From Agaribacillus aureus (GTDB taxonomy: Bacteria > Bacteroidota > Bacteroidia > Cytophagales > Cyclobacteriaceae): DNA of 64,000 nt. Position numbers and translations under genes: made by a program. Each line of letters opens with the position of its first letter. The stretch's first letter is position 1. The DNA lies in assembly GCA_030442055.1 (NCBI GenBank), contig JAUJEB010000003.1, forward strand, positions 310,001 through 374,000, written 5' to 3'. The notes beneath the pieces were generated by a model. That model saw only the letters and a list, made by a program, of their open reading frames with translations, was not told where the DNA came from and made no database searches. Positions 17,605 to 26,962 of the stretch are shown piece after piece.

Positions 17605-20600
17605 TCAAAAGGCAACATTTACGCCCATTGTCCATGTACGAGTGATTGGAATATTACCTAGATCAATTCCAAAATTTGTATCAGCCGCACCACCTACGCT
17701 TGGATCCAACCCATCATAGCCACTAATTGTGAACACATTATTGGCGCTGACAAATACCTTCAGTTTCTCCATCCTCAACTTAGTCAAGATTTGTATTGGA
17801 AGATTATATGATAAAGTGACGTTTTGCATACGGAAGTAAGACCCGTCCTCTACATAAAAAGAGTTAGACTGTGTGTTGGTACTAAAGTTCGATATATTTT
17901 CAAATATCGGGATCTCCCCTGATCTGTTCTCAAATGTCCAGGAATCCTTCACTCTGGAGCTTATAGCCGCACCAGGGAAAAGTGGATAAAAATCAGTGAA
18001 CAACTTGGAAATATTGTAAATCTCATTGCCTATAGAAGCAAATGAATACATTTCCAGCTCAAAGTTTTTGTAATTGAGTTTAATCGTAAGACCTCCTGTG
18101 AAATCCGGCACGGGGTTACCCAATGTTGTGCGGTCTTCAAGGTTGATCACACCATCATTGTTCAGATCGGCAAAACGGAAACGACCAGGTGCTGCACCTT
18201 CCTGGGTTGGCGCATTATCAACTTCCTGCTGATCTGCGAAAAGTCCCTGTACTTCAAAGCCGAAAAAGGCAGATAAAGGATGACCAACCTGGTTTAGCAC
18301 TGGTGTTATACCGCGATAACTTGCGCTGCGATCCGGAAGATCTTCCAAACCAGGTGCTAGCTTCACGATTTCATTTTTCAGGAAACCACCATTCAGGGTA
18401 ACCTCGTAACCCAGTTCAGAACTCAGGTTCCCCTTGGTAACGATTTTAAGGTCTATCCCCTTATTTTCCATTTCACCAACATTCACGAAGGGGGCGTTGG
18501 CAAAATTACCACTTTGTACTGTTACCGGTAAACGGAATAACAGATCTTCGGTCTTTTTATGCCATAAGTCAAGAACTACGTCTACCCTACCGTCAAATAA
18601 AATCGCATCAATACCGATGTTAGTCGTAATTGCTTTTTCCCATTGCGCTGCCGGGTTACCGATTCTTGTACGATAGAATCCCTGAGCCGCTCCTGAATTG
18701 GTACCACCAATGTCATAGCTGGATTGACCAAGACCCGTGCCAAAGAGGCTAAACTGGTTATTGGGATCCACGTTATTGGAATTACCTATAATTCCATATC
18801 CTCCTCGTATTTTCAAATCGTCGACCCAAGCTACACCATCCATAAAGCTTTCAGAAGACATACGCCATGCCACTGAAAAGGCCGGGAAGGTTCCCCATCT
18901 ATTTTCCGAACCAAATCGGGAAGAGCCATCGCGACGTACCACAACTGACGCTAAATATTTGTCCTGAAAATCGTAGTTTACTCTTCCAAAGAAAGAAGAG
19001 AAATTCACACCGTTATCATTAAATCCGTTGACCACCTGGGATCCTACAGTAGTTAATGTTACAAAATCAGGATTTTGAGAGAATGGGTTAATACCTGAAG
19101 CCTGAACTACACTAAATGTACCCTGGTTCAAAGCCTCCTGGCCAAGTAAGACGTCAATTTTGCTATCTCCGAAGCTTCTCTTGTAATTGGCGGTATTGGT
19201 CCATACCCAGGAAGTGAAGAAGTTTGAATTTTGTCCGAAACCAAATGACGAATTATTTTCCGAGTTTTCGTACTGGCGTCTTGTGAAAAATTTCGCCTGT
19301 ACCGATTGAAATCGCCCACCAAAACTGGTACGTAAAACCAGGTCTTCAATGGGTTCTACCTCGAGGTAAACATTACCAAAGGCTTCAGCGGAAAAACCTC
19401 GGTTGTTTCTCTGTCCGTCAAGATTAGCCACCGGATTACGCGGGTTATTGAAACCAGGCGCCGCCGTACCGGCATATCCACCAAATTCGTCAAAAACCGG
19501 AATGATCGGAGACATTCTGGATGCATCCAGGATCACATTCTCGTCATCGGCAGACCCTCTTCCTCCGTCTGATCCAAACAGAAGGCGGGTAGAACGATAA
19601 GTAGCTTGTATATTTTCACCTATACGGACTTTACCTGGTATGACATCAAATTCACTATTTACACGGAATGAATAACGACGCAGTAGTTGGTGATTCAGAA
19701 TACCATCTTGCTCTAACAGGCCCAAGCCAAAGTAAAAGCGGCTATTTTCACCACCACCTGACATACCGATATTATGACGCTGTACAAAGGCATTGCCTGT
19801 AATGGCGTCATACCAGTCAGTTCCTTCCTTATTAGCCCGCACCACTTGATAAATGGAACCTGCTTCGGGATCAATGTTATAAAGCTGCTCCTCCGCGGCC
19901 AGATCGACCGTACCAACTACACCAGACTGACTACCTACCAACAGGTAATCCGGAATGACAGGTTGAGCGCCAGTGCCGTACTGAGGATGATTAAATTCCG
20001 GTGCCTCACCATTCTGTGTGGCGGCATTTCTAATGGCATTCCAGGTCCATTCAGCCTGTTCCTGGGGATTTAAAACCGGGGGTCCTTCTCCGGGGGTAGT
20101 AACACCCACCATACCATCGTAGGAAACTTTCAGTTTTTGTTTACCCTTTTTGCCTCTTTTGGTGGTGTAAACGATCACACCGCCAGCTGCCCGTGCCCCG
20201 TAGATGGAAGCTGCTGTCGCATCTTTCAGGACGGTTGTAGACTCAATATCATCCGGCGCCAGGAAGTCTGTAGATCCCACCGGCACACCATCAACGATGT
20301 ACAAAGGTTCGTTACCTCCAAGGGCTCCAAAACCTCTTACCCTAACGATACTGGTTGTACCAGGCTGGCCATTGGTAATAACCGTTACACCTGCTACCCT
20401 ACCTTGCAATTGCTGTTCCACGTTACCTGACGGCGATACCTGTAATGCCCTTGCCTCAACGGTTGATACTGAACCAGTGGTTTCCCGCCTTTTGTCCACG
20501 GAATAACCTGTTACAACCACCTCGGAAAGTGCCTGGGAATCAAATCCCAGATTCACATCGATCACCGACTGCGCTCCGACTTTAATTTCCTGAGTTTCAT

Positions 20601-20853
20601 ATCCCACAAAAGAAAATACCAATACATCGTCATCGGAATTAACATTAATGGAATAGTTGCCGGCGGCATCTGTAATCACACCACTGCTGGTGCCCTTTAT
20701 CAGGACATTAACGCCTGGAAGGCCGTCATTGGTGTCGATGTCAGATACTTTCCCTTGGACAACTTTGTCTTGAGCATAAGCTGTTGAACAAATGAATAGA
20801 AAAAGTACAAAAACTGTCGCTCCTCTTAATAAATAGTAAACTTTATTCTTCAT
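17605..20853 (-). CDS. SusC/RagA-family TonB-linked outer membrane transporter
   Basis: The 1082-residue protein has a signal peptide ending STAYAQ (residue 28) and a carboxypeptidase-D-like domain (about 30-115, with GLPGVNVLIKGTSSGVITDAAG and FVGYETQEI). It then has the SusC signature SEVVVTGYSVDKRRETTGSV, a plug domain (about 118-235, with IVDGVP and ATAASIYGARAAGGVI) and a long 22-strand beta barrel ending in the aromatic TWTMGVNVAF. It imports the SusD-bound ligand into the periplasm using TonB energy. It is first in the susCD unit. Upstream, AATATTTG on the minus strand (20917-20924) is a one-mismatch -7 element. The barrel looks complete. Confidence 0.97.
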   Translation of the reverse strand: MKNKVYYLLRGATVFVLFLFICSTAYAQDKVVQGKVSDIDTNDGLPGVNVLIKGTSSGVITDAAGNYSINVNSDDDVLVFSFVGYETQEIKVGAQSVIDVNLGFDSQALSEVVVTGYSVDKRRETTGSVSTVEARALQVSPSGNVEQQLQGRVAGVTVITNGQPGTTSIVRVRGFGALGGNEPLYIVDGVPVGSTDFLAPDDIESTTVLKDATAASIYGARAAGGVIVYTTKRGKKGKQKLKVSYDGMVGVTTPGEGPPVLNPQEQAEWTWNAIRNAATQNGEAPEFNHPQYGTGAQPVIPDYLLVGSQSGVVGTVDLAAEEQLYNIDPEAGSIYQVVRANKEGTDWYDAITGNAFVQRHNIGMSGGGENSRFYFGLGLLEQDGILNHQLLRRYSFRVNSEFDVIPGKVRIGENIQATYRSTRLLFGSDGGRGSADDENVILDASRMSPIIPVFDEFGGYAGTAAPGFNNPRNPVANLDGQRNNRGFSAEAFGNVYLEVEPIEDLVLRTSFGGRFQSVQAKFFTRRQYENSENNSSFGFGQNSNFFTSWVWTNTANYKRSFGDSKIDVLLGQEALNQGTFSVVQASGINPFSQNPDFVTLTTVGSQVVNGFNDNGVNFSSFFGRVNYDFQDKYLASVVVRRDGSSRFGSENRWGTFPAFSVAWRMSSESFMDGVAWVDDLKIRGGYGIIGNSNNVDPNNQFSLFGTGLGQSSYDIGGTNSGAAQGFYRTRIGNPAAQWEKAITTNIGIDAILFDGRVDVVLDLWHKKTEDLLFRLPVTVQSGNFANAPFVNVGEMENKGIDLKIVTKGNLSSELGYEVTLNGGFLKNEIVKLAPGLEDLPDRSASYRGITPVLNQVGHPLSAFFGFEVQGLFADQQEVDNAPTQEGAAPGRFRFADLNNDGVINLEDRTTLGNPVPDFTGGLTIKLNYKNFELEMYSFASIGNEIYNISKLFTDFYPLFPGAAISSRVKDSWTFENRSGEIPIFENISNFSTNTQSNSFYVEDGSYFRMQNVTLSYNLPIQILTKLRMEKLKVFVSANNVFTISGYDGLDPSVGGAADTNFGIDLGNIPITRTWTMGVNVAF

Positions 20854-21508
20854 AAGAAAGTTTAGTTAAAAATTTAATAAAATAGTTTATTTAGATATGC
20901 GTAATAGTTTCAATAGCAAATATTGAAATAACGAATCTCACCCTCTCTCCGAGCCTCGCAAAACCCGAAAAGAAAGACCTGATAGCTGTGTCAGAAAATG
21001 ATGTGAGACGTTAAAAAAGAAAATAGATATAGTAGTTTTTTCTCATAGACATTCTTGTTTTAATTAATAAATTGATTCAATTGTTATTAATAAGATTATT
21101 TCTACAATCTCCGATAATTAGCTTTATTGTATTGTATTTTTCCACTCTTAAAATATAATGCTACACAAATCTGTCTTTAGTAAAATTTTATTTGGACAGA
21201 TAAAATGCTGCAAATATTAGTTTTGTTATAAAACACTTCTTGAAGTTGGTGAAAATACTAGATGAGGCACCATGGGAAATCTCACAATAAAGGGGGGTAA
21301 ATGTGACATTCGTACCATTAACACCGAAAAATGACTAAAAATGGGTGATTTTTCAAAATATTGAGGCTGCCATCGGGGGACTTTTTGGCTGATTCAACAA
21401 CTCCTCACTACCTTTTCACGGTGCAAATACATATCTTTAAATCCGAAAAAAAACACCTTTAGTTTGTAGTCTTAAACAATTCTTATAAATAAAATTCAAT
21501 TTTTCTTT
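20854..21508. other. Divergent intergenic region between susC-like and kinase genes, 655 bp
   Basis: No coding frame is seen. The region is AT-rich and must contain the susC-like promoter (near-consensus -7 element on the minus strand at 20917-20924) and the promoter of the FGGY kinase. No strong hairpin or long repeat was found. Confidence 0.5.
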
Positions 21509-22984
21509 ATGGTGGAAATCCTGATCGGTATAGATATTGGCACAGGGAGCACAAAGGCCGTTGCCTATAATATTAATAACCCTGGTATTGCAGACAGCAG
21601 CCAGCGGTTTTACCCCACTGATTATCAAGGAGACCAACACGAGCAAAACCCGGCCCTGATCTATGACGCTTTCCAGGAAGCTTTCCGGGAACTGGTAGCC
21701 AGACTTCCACGTCACCGCTTGGCCGGCATTGTTTTCAGCAGCGCACTACATAGCCTGATAGCCGTCGACAAGGATGGAAAACCCTTAACCAATTGCATCA
21801 TCTGGTCTGATAATCGCAGCAAAGAGCAAGCAAAAAATATCCGGCAAAATGGGCAGGTCGAAGAAGTCTATTACAAAACAGGCACACCTGTTCATCCTAT
21901 GTCTCCCTTATGTAAGATAGCTTATATAAGGGAGAGCATGCCAGAGGTTTTTACCAAAACCTACAAATTTATATCCATTAAATCGTACATACTGCATCGC
22001 CTGGGGTTTCCCTTCCTTGTTGACTATTCGGTGGCCTCCGCCACCGGGTTATTTGATATCGAAAAATTAGCCTGGAGCCCTCTGGCGCTCGAGTTGGCAG
22101 GCATCAATACGGACCACCTGTCAGACCCCGTTCCTACAACTTTTCAGATTAATAGTAACCACCATGAACAAACCAAAAGCATCGGCATCCCAGAAGGAAC
22201 TCCAATCATTATCGGTGGCGGTGACGGCCCTCTGGCTAACCTGGGATCATTGACGCTTGGTAAAGGGCAGGGTTGCCTGACATTAGGTACCAGCGGTGCC
22301 ATGAGAGTTACTACCAAGCAAATATTGAAAGACCCGGACCGGCGAATTTTCAATTACATTATCGACGATCAATTATACGCGGCAGGGGGAGCTGTCAACA
22401 GCGGCGGTATTGTGTTAAGGTGGCTTCAAAGTCTTTTTCCCACCAACCACAATGGCGATACCGGCTTTGAAGAATTGCTGGAAAAAGTCAGGGAGGTAGA
22501 GCCCGGTGCCGCGGGTCTGGTTTTTCTACCATGGATACTTGGCGAAAGAGCGCCCGTGTGGGAGACTGAAGCCAAAGGCATCTATCACGGCGTTTCCTTT
22601 CAACACCAGCAGCAACATTTCATTCGGGCCGGACTGGAAGGTGTCTGCTTCAATCTGCTTAATATCTCAAAAATTATGGAAAGCCTCTCCGGGAAAATAG
22701 ACGAGATCAACTTCAATGGCGGCTTGGCGCAATCGACTTTTTTTTGCCAGATGCTCGCCGATATTTTTAAGGTGGTCATCAAGGTTACTCCCAAGGTGGA
22801 CCTATCGGCTTTTGGGGCGATCATACTGGGCCTGAAAGCGCTTGGGCATATCAGTGATTTCAATCAGATTCCTGTCTTGAACAGACAAATGCTAGCCTTT
22901 TATCCCAATGAAAAATACAGGCAGGCTTACGAACAAAGTTTCAAGAGATTCCTGTCCCTGGTCGATGCCAACCACCTGCAATAA
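21509..22984 (+). CDS. FGGY-family carbohydrate kinase, gluconokinase-like
   Basis: The 491-residue kinase begins with GIDIGTGSTKA (residues 7-17, the phosphate-1 loop). It carries GTPVHPMSPLCK (about 125-136), a sequence typical of the FGGY gluconokinases, and the catalytic base D239 in IIGGGDGP. The adenosine-binding part contains GGLAQSTFFCQM and APVWETEAKGIYHG. It would phosphorylate gluconate or a related sugar acid in the cytoplasm. No gluconate permease or 6-phosphogluconate enzyme is adjacent, so the physiological substrate remains inferred; other FGGY substrates are possible. It is transcribed away from the susC-like gene and appears monocistronic. Confidence 0.85.
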   Translation: MVEILIGIDIGTGSTKAVAYNINNPGIADSSQRFYPTDYQGDQHEQNPALIYDAFQEAFRELVARLPRHRLAGIVFSSALHSLIAVDKDGKPLTNCIIWSDNRSKEQAKNIRQNGQVEEVYYKTGTPVHPMSPLCKIAYIRESMPEVFTKTYKFISIKSYILHRLGFPFLVDYSVASATGLFDIEKLAWSPLALELAGINTDHLSDPVPTTFQINSNHHEQTKSIGIPEGTPIIIGGGDGPLANLGSLTLGKGQGCLTLGTSGAMRVTTKQILKDPDRRIFNYIIDDQLYAAGGAVNSGGIVLRWLQSLFPTNHNGDTGFEELLEKVREVEPGAAGLVFLPWILGERAPVWETEAKGIYHGVSFQHQQQHFIRAGLEGVCFNLLNISKIMESLSGKIDEINFNGGLAQSTFFCQMLADIFKVVIKVTPKVDLSAFGAIILGLKALGHISDFNQIPVLNRQMLAFYPNEKYRQAYEQSFKRFLSLVDANHLQ

Positions 22985-23156
22985 AAGCATTATTTCGTTT
23001 TTAGACGAACCTAAAAATATGAATTTATAAAACTGGTAATCAGATGGTTAACAGTGAAAAAATGAAGCATTAGTTTAAAACATTAAAAGCTCTCCCAGGC
23101 ATTTTGAAAATAAGCCCGCAATCAAACCTAGCTCATCAAACTAACGCGCCAATTGC

Positions 23157-25445
23157 TTAGTCTGCCTTCAATTTATAGCCCAGAAAAATCCCACCGTAAA
23201 AATTTCTCGGTAAGCCAGGGTAAAAATACCTGGGCGCCCTGCCGCCAAAACTTGAGGCATTCACGAGGATCATGGAAGCATATTTTTCATCAAAGATATT
23301 GTTAATTCCGGCATAGGCGTTAAGCTCCAACCTGTTATAGAATAACTTTTTGTAACCGGCCTTTACATTAGCTACCTGGTATGAAGACGCGTAAACGGTG
23401 TTGGCATCATTCACCGGAACCCGGTCTACAAACTGACTATTGATATGAGCGTACAGTCCATTTTTCATTTCATAATCCAACCCATAATTTATGATGTTGG
23501 CCGGCGTACCTGTCAATTCATTGCCCGAAAAATTATTTTCCCCATCCACAAAATCGTCAAATTTATAATCGGTTACAGACAGGTTGACAAACCCTCGAAG
23601 ACTGTGTGTACTTTTTGCTATCAGAGCATATTTTACCTGCACCTCCGCACCATCATGTGTGGTTTTACCGGCATTAACACCAATGAACTGGTCGTCCCCT
23701 ACCCTTCTTGCCACCAGCAGATTCTCAATTCTCATGGTATAGATGGAAATATCATATTCCAGTCTATCCTGAAGGAGGCTGCCCCGACTGCCTAATTCAA
23801 AATTATAGCCGGATTCCGGTTTTATATCGGGGTTGATGAGGCCATCGGGGGTCAGTGTTTCTGCCAATGTCGGTGGTGAAAACCCGTGGCTAACATTCAC
23901 ATAAACGGACTTATTTTCCTTCAATTTATGAAGAATAGCCAATCTTGGAGATAAAATAGGATTAAAGCTGTAATCACCGGATTGATCGATATTATCGTCC
24001 GCAAAAAGATCTGTTAACTCGTAATTCGTCTTATTGAGGTTTAGTCCGACAGAAACAAAGGTGTTGTTAAATAATTCATAATCAAGCTGTGAAAAAAGGT
24101 TAAGATAAAACCTGGTTTCCATATTGTTGCTCAGCACACTGCCCACTGCATTTTCATCATTTTCCAACGTTTGCCAGTCGTACCAGTCAATGAAATATTC
24201 GGTTCCAAACACCCATTGCAGCGGCTTGTTTGCCAATTTACCGTTGAACGTTGTTTTTGTCCTTGCCCCCAATGCCTGAGTCGATTCTGTCAAAATATTA
24301 AATGGCCTGACTTCGAAGGCGTTTCTGAAATTGGTAAAGAAACTTGTCTCGTTGCTCCAGTAATCATTTATATGAAGATTATAAGAGATGCCAAAATTGG
24401 ATTTATTGTAATCCTCGAAGCCCATGGCCTGTTGCCAGGTAAAAGCTGCTGCGCTGGGATTACTGGCAAAAGTCGCACTATCCAAAGAGCTTGGAATAAA
24501 TGCTTTCAAACTGATGAAGTTCCCGAATATGTTCAAAACATTGCCTTTGTTCATGAAAATCTTGCCCAGCAAAGTAATGGACTCCCTGTCGTAGCGATTA
24601 TTTTCACGATAACCATCCTGATGGGTCTTATTGTAGATAAGGCTGAAGTTTTTGTGATCATCCCCGTGTTGGGTTTTTAAGGTAAGTCTGTTCAAACCAT
24701 ATGATCCACGGGAATACCCCAATTGGGCAGAGGTATTCCTGTAGGGGGAGTCGACGGTTGTAAAATTAATAGTCCCACCTAATCCGGCGCCAAAGATGCT
24801 GGAATTGGGGCCCTTGATCACTTCTACCCTATCGACTAACTGCAAATCGATATCTTCAATCGTGGTCTCACCATCACCTGTAGTCAAAGGGATTTCATTG
24901 ATATAAGCCTTGATCTTATTGGTAGAAAAAAGCGATCTCGATCCGATCCCCCTGATCGTTATCCTATTTGTATTCAACGCGCCGGAGTGCATATAAACCC
25001 CGGGAATTCTGTTCAGGCCAGGCGTGATGACCAGATCATTATCCCGCTGAAGTTCGCGGGGCGTAATGACACCAATGGCACCGGGTTCATCTATTAATTT
25101 CCTGTCAAGATTGGAGCCTGCTACAATGACTTCCTTCAGCAGGGTCACTGACGGGGTAAGTCTGATGTTAACAAAATTCAGATTTCCGGCTAATGGTAAC
25201 TGCATTTCTTCGTAGCCTACCTTAGAGACCAGCAGTGTATCTCCTGTTTGTATAGAGGATAATGTAAAATTCCCATTGGAATCCGAGACCGTTCCCTGTC
25301 CGTTTCCCCACGAGATCGAGGCACCTTCAACAGCCACCCCGTGGGTAGCGTCTACTACTTTTCCCGACAAGACATCCTGACCCGCCGCAGCGAAAATAGA
25401 GGTGAAAAATGAAAATATAACGATTAAGTAAAATTTAGAGCTCAT
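23157..25445 (-). CDS. TonB-dependent receptor with N-terminal carboxypeptidase-like domain
   Basis: The 762-residue protein has a signal peptide ending AAAGQ, a carboxypeptidase-D-like regulatory domain (about 25-105, with LSGKVVDATHGVAVEGASI and KVGYEE), and a plug domain (about 108-225, with GVYMHSGALNTNRITIRGIG and VEVIKGPNSSIFGAGLGGTINF). A beta barrel ends in NFYGGIFLGYKLKAD. The plug resembles siderophore or ferric-citrate type receptors more than SusC, and no SusD partner follows. The ligand is unknown. It is convergent with the kinase gene and divergent from the Tat-exported TIM-barrel gene, with direct repeats in the shared promoter region. Confidence 0.92.
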   Translation of the reverse strand: MSSKFYLIVIFSFFTSIFAAAGQDVLSGKVVDATHGVAVEGASISWGNGQGTVSDSNGNFTLSSIQTGDTLLVSKVGYEEMQLPLAGNLNFVNIRLTPSVTLLKEVIVAGSNLDRKLIDEPGAIGVITPRELQRDNDLVITPGLNRIPGVYMHSGALNTNRITIRGIGSRSLFSTNKIKAYINEIPLTTGDGETTIEDIDLQLVDRVEVIKGPNSSIFGAGLGGTINFTTVDSPYRNTSAQLGYSRGSYGLNRLTLKTQHGDDHKNFSLIYNKTHQDGYRENNRYDRESITLLGKIFMNKGNVLNIFGNFISLKAFIPSSLDSATFASNPSAAAFTWQQAMGFEDYNKSNFGISYNLHINDYWSNETSFFTNFRNAFEVRPFNILTESTQALGARTKTTFNGKLANKPLQWVFGTEYFIDWYDWQTLENDENAVGSVLSNNMETRFYLNLFSQLDYELFNNTFVSVGLNLNKTNYELTDLFADDNIDQSGDYSFNPILSPRLAILHKLKENKSVYVNVSHGFSPPTLAETLTPDGLINPDIKPESGYNFELGSRGSLLQDRLEYDISIYTMRIENLLVARRVGDDQFIGVNAGKTTHDGAEVQVKYALIAKSTHSLRGFVNLSVTDYKFDDFVDGENNFSGNELTGTPANIINYGLDYEMKNGLYAHINSQFVDRVPVNDANTVYASSYQVANVKAGYKKLFYNRLELNAYAGINNIFDEKYASMILVNASSFGGRAPRYFYPGLPRNFYGGIFLGYKLKAD

Positions 25446-25508
25446 TAAAAATTTTTAACGGATTTGAAAAATAAATGGCTAAACAAATTTGTGCCTGACA
25501 GGCGAGCT

Positions 25509-25545
25509 GTTATTATTAAATAAAAAAACAACAGTTATTATTAAA
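25509..25545. repeat. Direct repeat, two copies 25 bp apart, in a divergent promoter region
   Basis: GTTATTATTAAA occurs at 25509-25520 and again at 25534-25545. The copies lie between the divergent TonB receptor and TIM-barrel genes. They could be half-sites for a regulator, but the low complexity of the sequence makes chance possible. Confidence 0.35.
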
Positions 25546-25609
25546 AAATGCATTTTTGATCCATTTTTTTGTAAATTATCCGATATTTTTTTTACAAACC
25601 AATAGAAAA

Positions 25610-26545
25610 ATGACACTTAAAAGACGAACGTTTCTAAAAAAATCTATGACCTACGGGGTTGGGATGGGTGCCTTGGGAAGCTTGAGCCCCTTATTATCAA
25701 ATGGCAAGGCTATGGCTGCTCCTTTCTTTAAAATTTCTCTGGCCCAGTGGTCGCTTCACAAGACTTTATTTAACAAAAAGTTAGATAACCTTGATTTTGC
25801 GGCAAAAACCAAAAAAGACTTCGGCATTTCAGCGGTAGAATATGTAAATCAGTTCTTTAAAGACAAAGCCAAGGACAAATCTTATTTAGGAGAGATGAAA
25901 AAACGCGCCGCGGATAACGGTGTTGAAAGTGTACTCATCATGGTTGATGGCGAAGGGCATTTAGGAAGCACCGATGACAGCAAAAGAAAACAGGCAGTAG
26001 AAAATCACTACAAATGGGTCGAGGCAGCAAAATTTTTAGGATGTCATTCGATCAGAGTTAACGCAGCCGGGCAAGGAAGTGCCGAAGAGGTGGCTAATGC
26101 TGCCGTCGATGGTCTTGGAAGTTTAGCTGAGTTTGCCAAAGATTTTAATATTAATGTTATCGTAGAAAATCACGGAGGCTATTCGTCAAATGGCGCCTGG
26201 CTGTCAGGTGTGATCTCTAAAGTAAACCTGCCAACCTGTGGCACACTGCCGGACTTTGGCAATTTTTGTATCAGCCGTAAGGCCGGAAAATGTGTGGATG
26301 AATATGACAGGTACAAGGGAACCGTGGAATTAATGCCATTTGCCAAGGGTGTCAGCGCCAAAACACATGATTTTGATGAAAACGGCAATGAAATACATAC
26401 CGACTTTACCAAAATGCTAAATATTGTCAAAAAAGCCGGATACACCGGGTATATAGGCGTTGAATATGAAGGCAGCAAGATGAGTGAGGATGAAGGGATT
26501 ATGGCCACCAAAAAATTACTTGAAAAAGTAGGAAAGTCGCTTTGA
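25610..26545 (+). CDS. Tat-exported sugar phosphate isomerase/epimerase-like TIM-barrel protein
   Basis: The 311-residue protein starts [12 protein letters not shown], a twin-arginine signal (R5-R6 with FLK), with likely cleavage near AMAA (about residue 37). The rest is an AP-endonuclease-2-type TIM barrel: [55 protein letters not shown] and [11 protein letters not shown]. Candidate metal ligands are E204/H206-type residues in VENHGG, D in LPDFGN and E in GVEYEG. The true substrate is unknown; relatives epimerise sugars or act on inositols. A longer frame from a TTG at 25556 would displace the Tat motif, so ATG 25610 is chosen. Export suggests it folds with its metal before crossing. Confidence 0.85.
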   Translation: MTLKRRTFLKKSMTYGVGMGALGSLSPLLSNGKAMAAPFFKISLAQWSLHKTLFNKKLDNLDFAAKTKKDFGISAVEYVNQFFKDKAKDKSYLGEMKKRAADNGVESVLIMVDGEGHLGSTDDSKRKQAVENHYKWVEAAKFLGCHSIRVNAAGQGSAEEVANAAVDGLGSLAEFAKDFNINVIVENHGGYSSNGAWLSGVISKVNLPTCGTLPDFGNFCISRKAGKCVDEYDRYKGTVELMPFAKGVSAKTHDFDENGNEIHTDFTKMLNIVKKAGYTGYIGVEYEGSKMSEDEGIMATKKLLEKVGKSL

Positions 26546-26962
26546 TCCTGTAAAACGGCCAGCCCAGGCGCCGCCTATTGGCAAACTGTTAGCTGCTATC
26601 AAAAGCCCGGCCAGGCGAAGCGGCAACAAAAAAAGGTGAAGCGCCAGGCCCCACCTAATTAATAATGGCAACTATCTTACCATCGGTTTGTGTTAATTTG
26701 TATATTTTACAAATGATTCCAAGTGGTTTAGTTCAAGTTATCCAAATCGTTCAATCATTTCCCAAAATCGCTTACAAATTAAGTACAATATTTCAATGGC
26801 CGAAAATTGACAAAAATTAGCGATTTCACACCATGACAAATCTCCCTTTTGAGAAGGGTAAATATTTCAGAACAGACATTCTATGAAGATAAGCGGGTAT
26901 GACAAATGTGTGGATCAAAAAAAATAATATCCGGAAATAGCATCCGTATCCATCCATAACCG
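26546..26962. other. Convergent intergenic region, 417 bp
   Basis: No gene is seen. The first 110 bp are GC-rich compared with the surroundings and contain several near-copies of GGCCAGGCG-like words (for example at 26561-26573 and 26608-26618). The rest is AT-rich. No clear intrinsic terminator was found despite the convergent genes. Confidence 0.4.

Noticed and set aside
24171-24680. Plus-strand open frame of 169 codons opposite the TonB receptor
   Set aside because: The receptor barrel is intact on the minus strand; the antisense translation is cysteine-rich and shows no pattern.
25556-25609. Upstream TTG start for the TIM-barrel gene
   Set aside because: It would put a hydrophobic stretch ahead of the twin-arginine motif; the ATG at 25610 gives a normal Tat signal.
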